This document shows positions 63,909 through 64,000 of a stretch of 64,000 bases of DNA, piece after piece. Origin of the DNA: Pseudofabraea citricarpa (taxonomy: Eukaryota > Ascomycota > Leotiomycetes > Helotiales > Dermateaceae); assembly GCA_029641185.1 (NCBI GenBank), contig JAPWGK010000027.1, positions 124,001-188,000 of the forward strand, read 5' to 3'. The translations under genes were made by a program, and so were the position numbers. The stretch's first letter is position 1; the number at the start of each line of letters is the position of its first letter. Below the pieces are notes generated by a model. That model did not search any database, was not told the origin of the DNA, and saw only the letters and a program-made list of their open reading frames with translations.

Positions 63909-64000
63909 TACCACAAAAGACAACATTGTATATATAAGTCTCCAGTCTGCTCTGTCTCTGCAGGTTCTTGAAAAGAAGACACATCTTTTGAGGTCATTTT

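Overview
The window comes from a filamentous ascomycete (Pezizomycotina). The genes have short 47-123 bp introns with GTANGT-type donors and CTNAC branch points. The protein families are typically fungal: a CFEM-domain seven-helix receptor, a GMC oxidoreductase, a fungal transcription-factor domain and a PL9 pectate lyase. The genome is sharply two-speed: two blocks of extreme A+T content in which former coding sequence has been turned into C-to-T / G-to-A ruins, the mark of repeat-induced point mutation (RIP). A plant-associated Leotiomycete-like fungus would fit, but the sequence alone does not decide the order.

AT block 1 (1 to about 31,970) is a nest of dead transposons. A Fot1/pogo-type DDE transposon on the minus strand (remains at about 16,200-16,915 and 30,407-31,400) was split by a 13.5-kb Ty3/gypsy-type LTR retrotransposon, element B (16,916-30,406, 300-bp LTRs, 4-bp target duplication). 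A second copy of the same family, element A, ends at 16,200, runs off the left edge of the window, and is itself interrupted by an unrelated 6.3-kb Ty3/gypsy element, element C (941-7,278, 347-bp LTRs). Both retrotransposon families keep recognisable reverse transcriptase with both catalytic Asp codons turned into Asn. Element B also carries a long coding-like stretch on the opposite strand to its pol.

Gene island 1 (32,000-43,475) holds a DUF7587-like gene beside the AT block, a three-exon regulator with a fungal transcription-factor domain but no zinc cluster, a secreted PL9 pectate lyase with all catalytic residues, and a six-exon CFEM receptor of the PTH11 type. The pectate lyase and the receptor genes converge.

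AT block 2 (43,476-56,756) is bounded by 25-bp terminal inverted repeats. Inside are arrays of a roughly 197-bp satellite in opposite orientations, a perfect (ATT)n tract of about 98 units, a dispersed near-palindromic motif recurring every 100-190 bp, AT minisatellites, a solo LTR of the element A/B family, and a ruined minus-strand gene with an 11-residue tandem repeat.

Gene island 2 (56,757-64,000) has a secreted GMC oxidoreductase, a broken tyrosine-recombinase-like fragment, a conserved fungal protein of unknown function, and a decaying repeat array at the right edge. The pectate lyase, GMC enzyme and CFEM receptor together suggest a plant-facing, transposon-flanked accessory region. This is inference: nothing shows that they are co-regulated.
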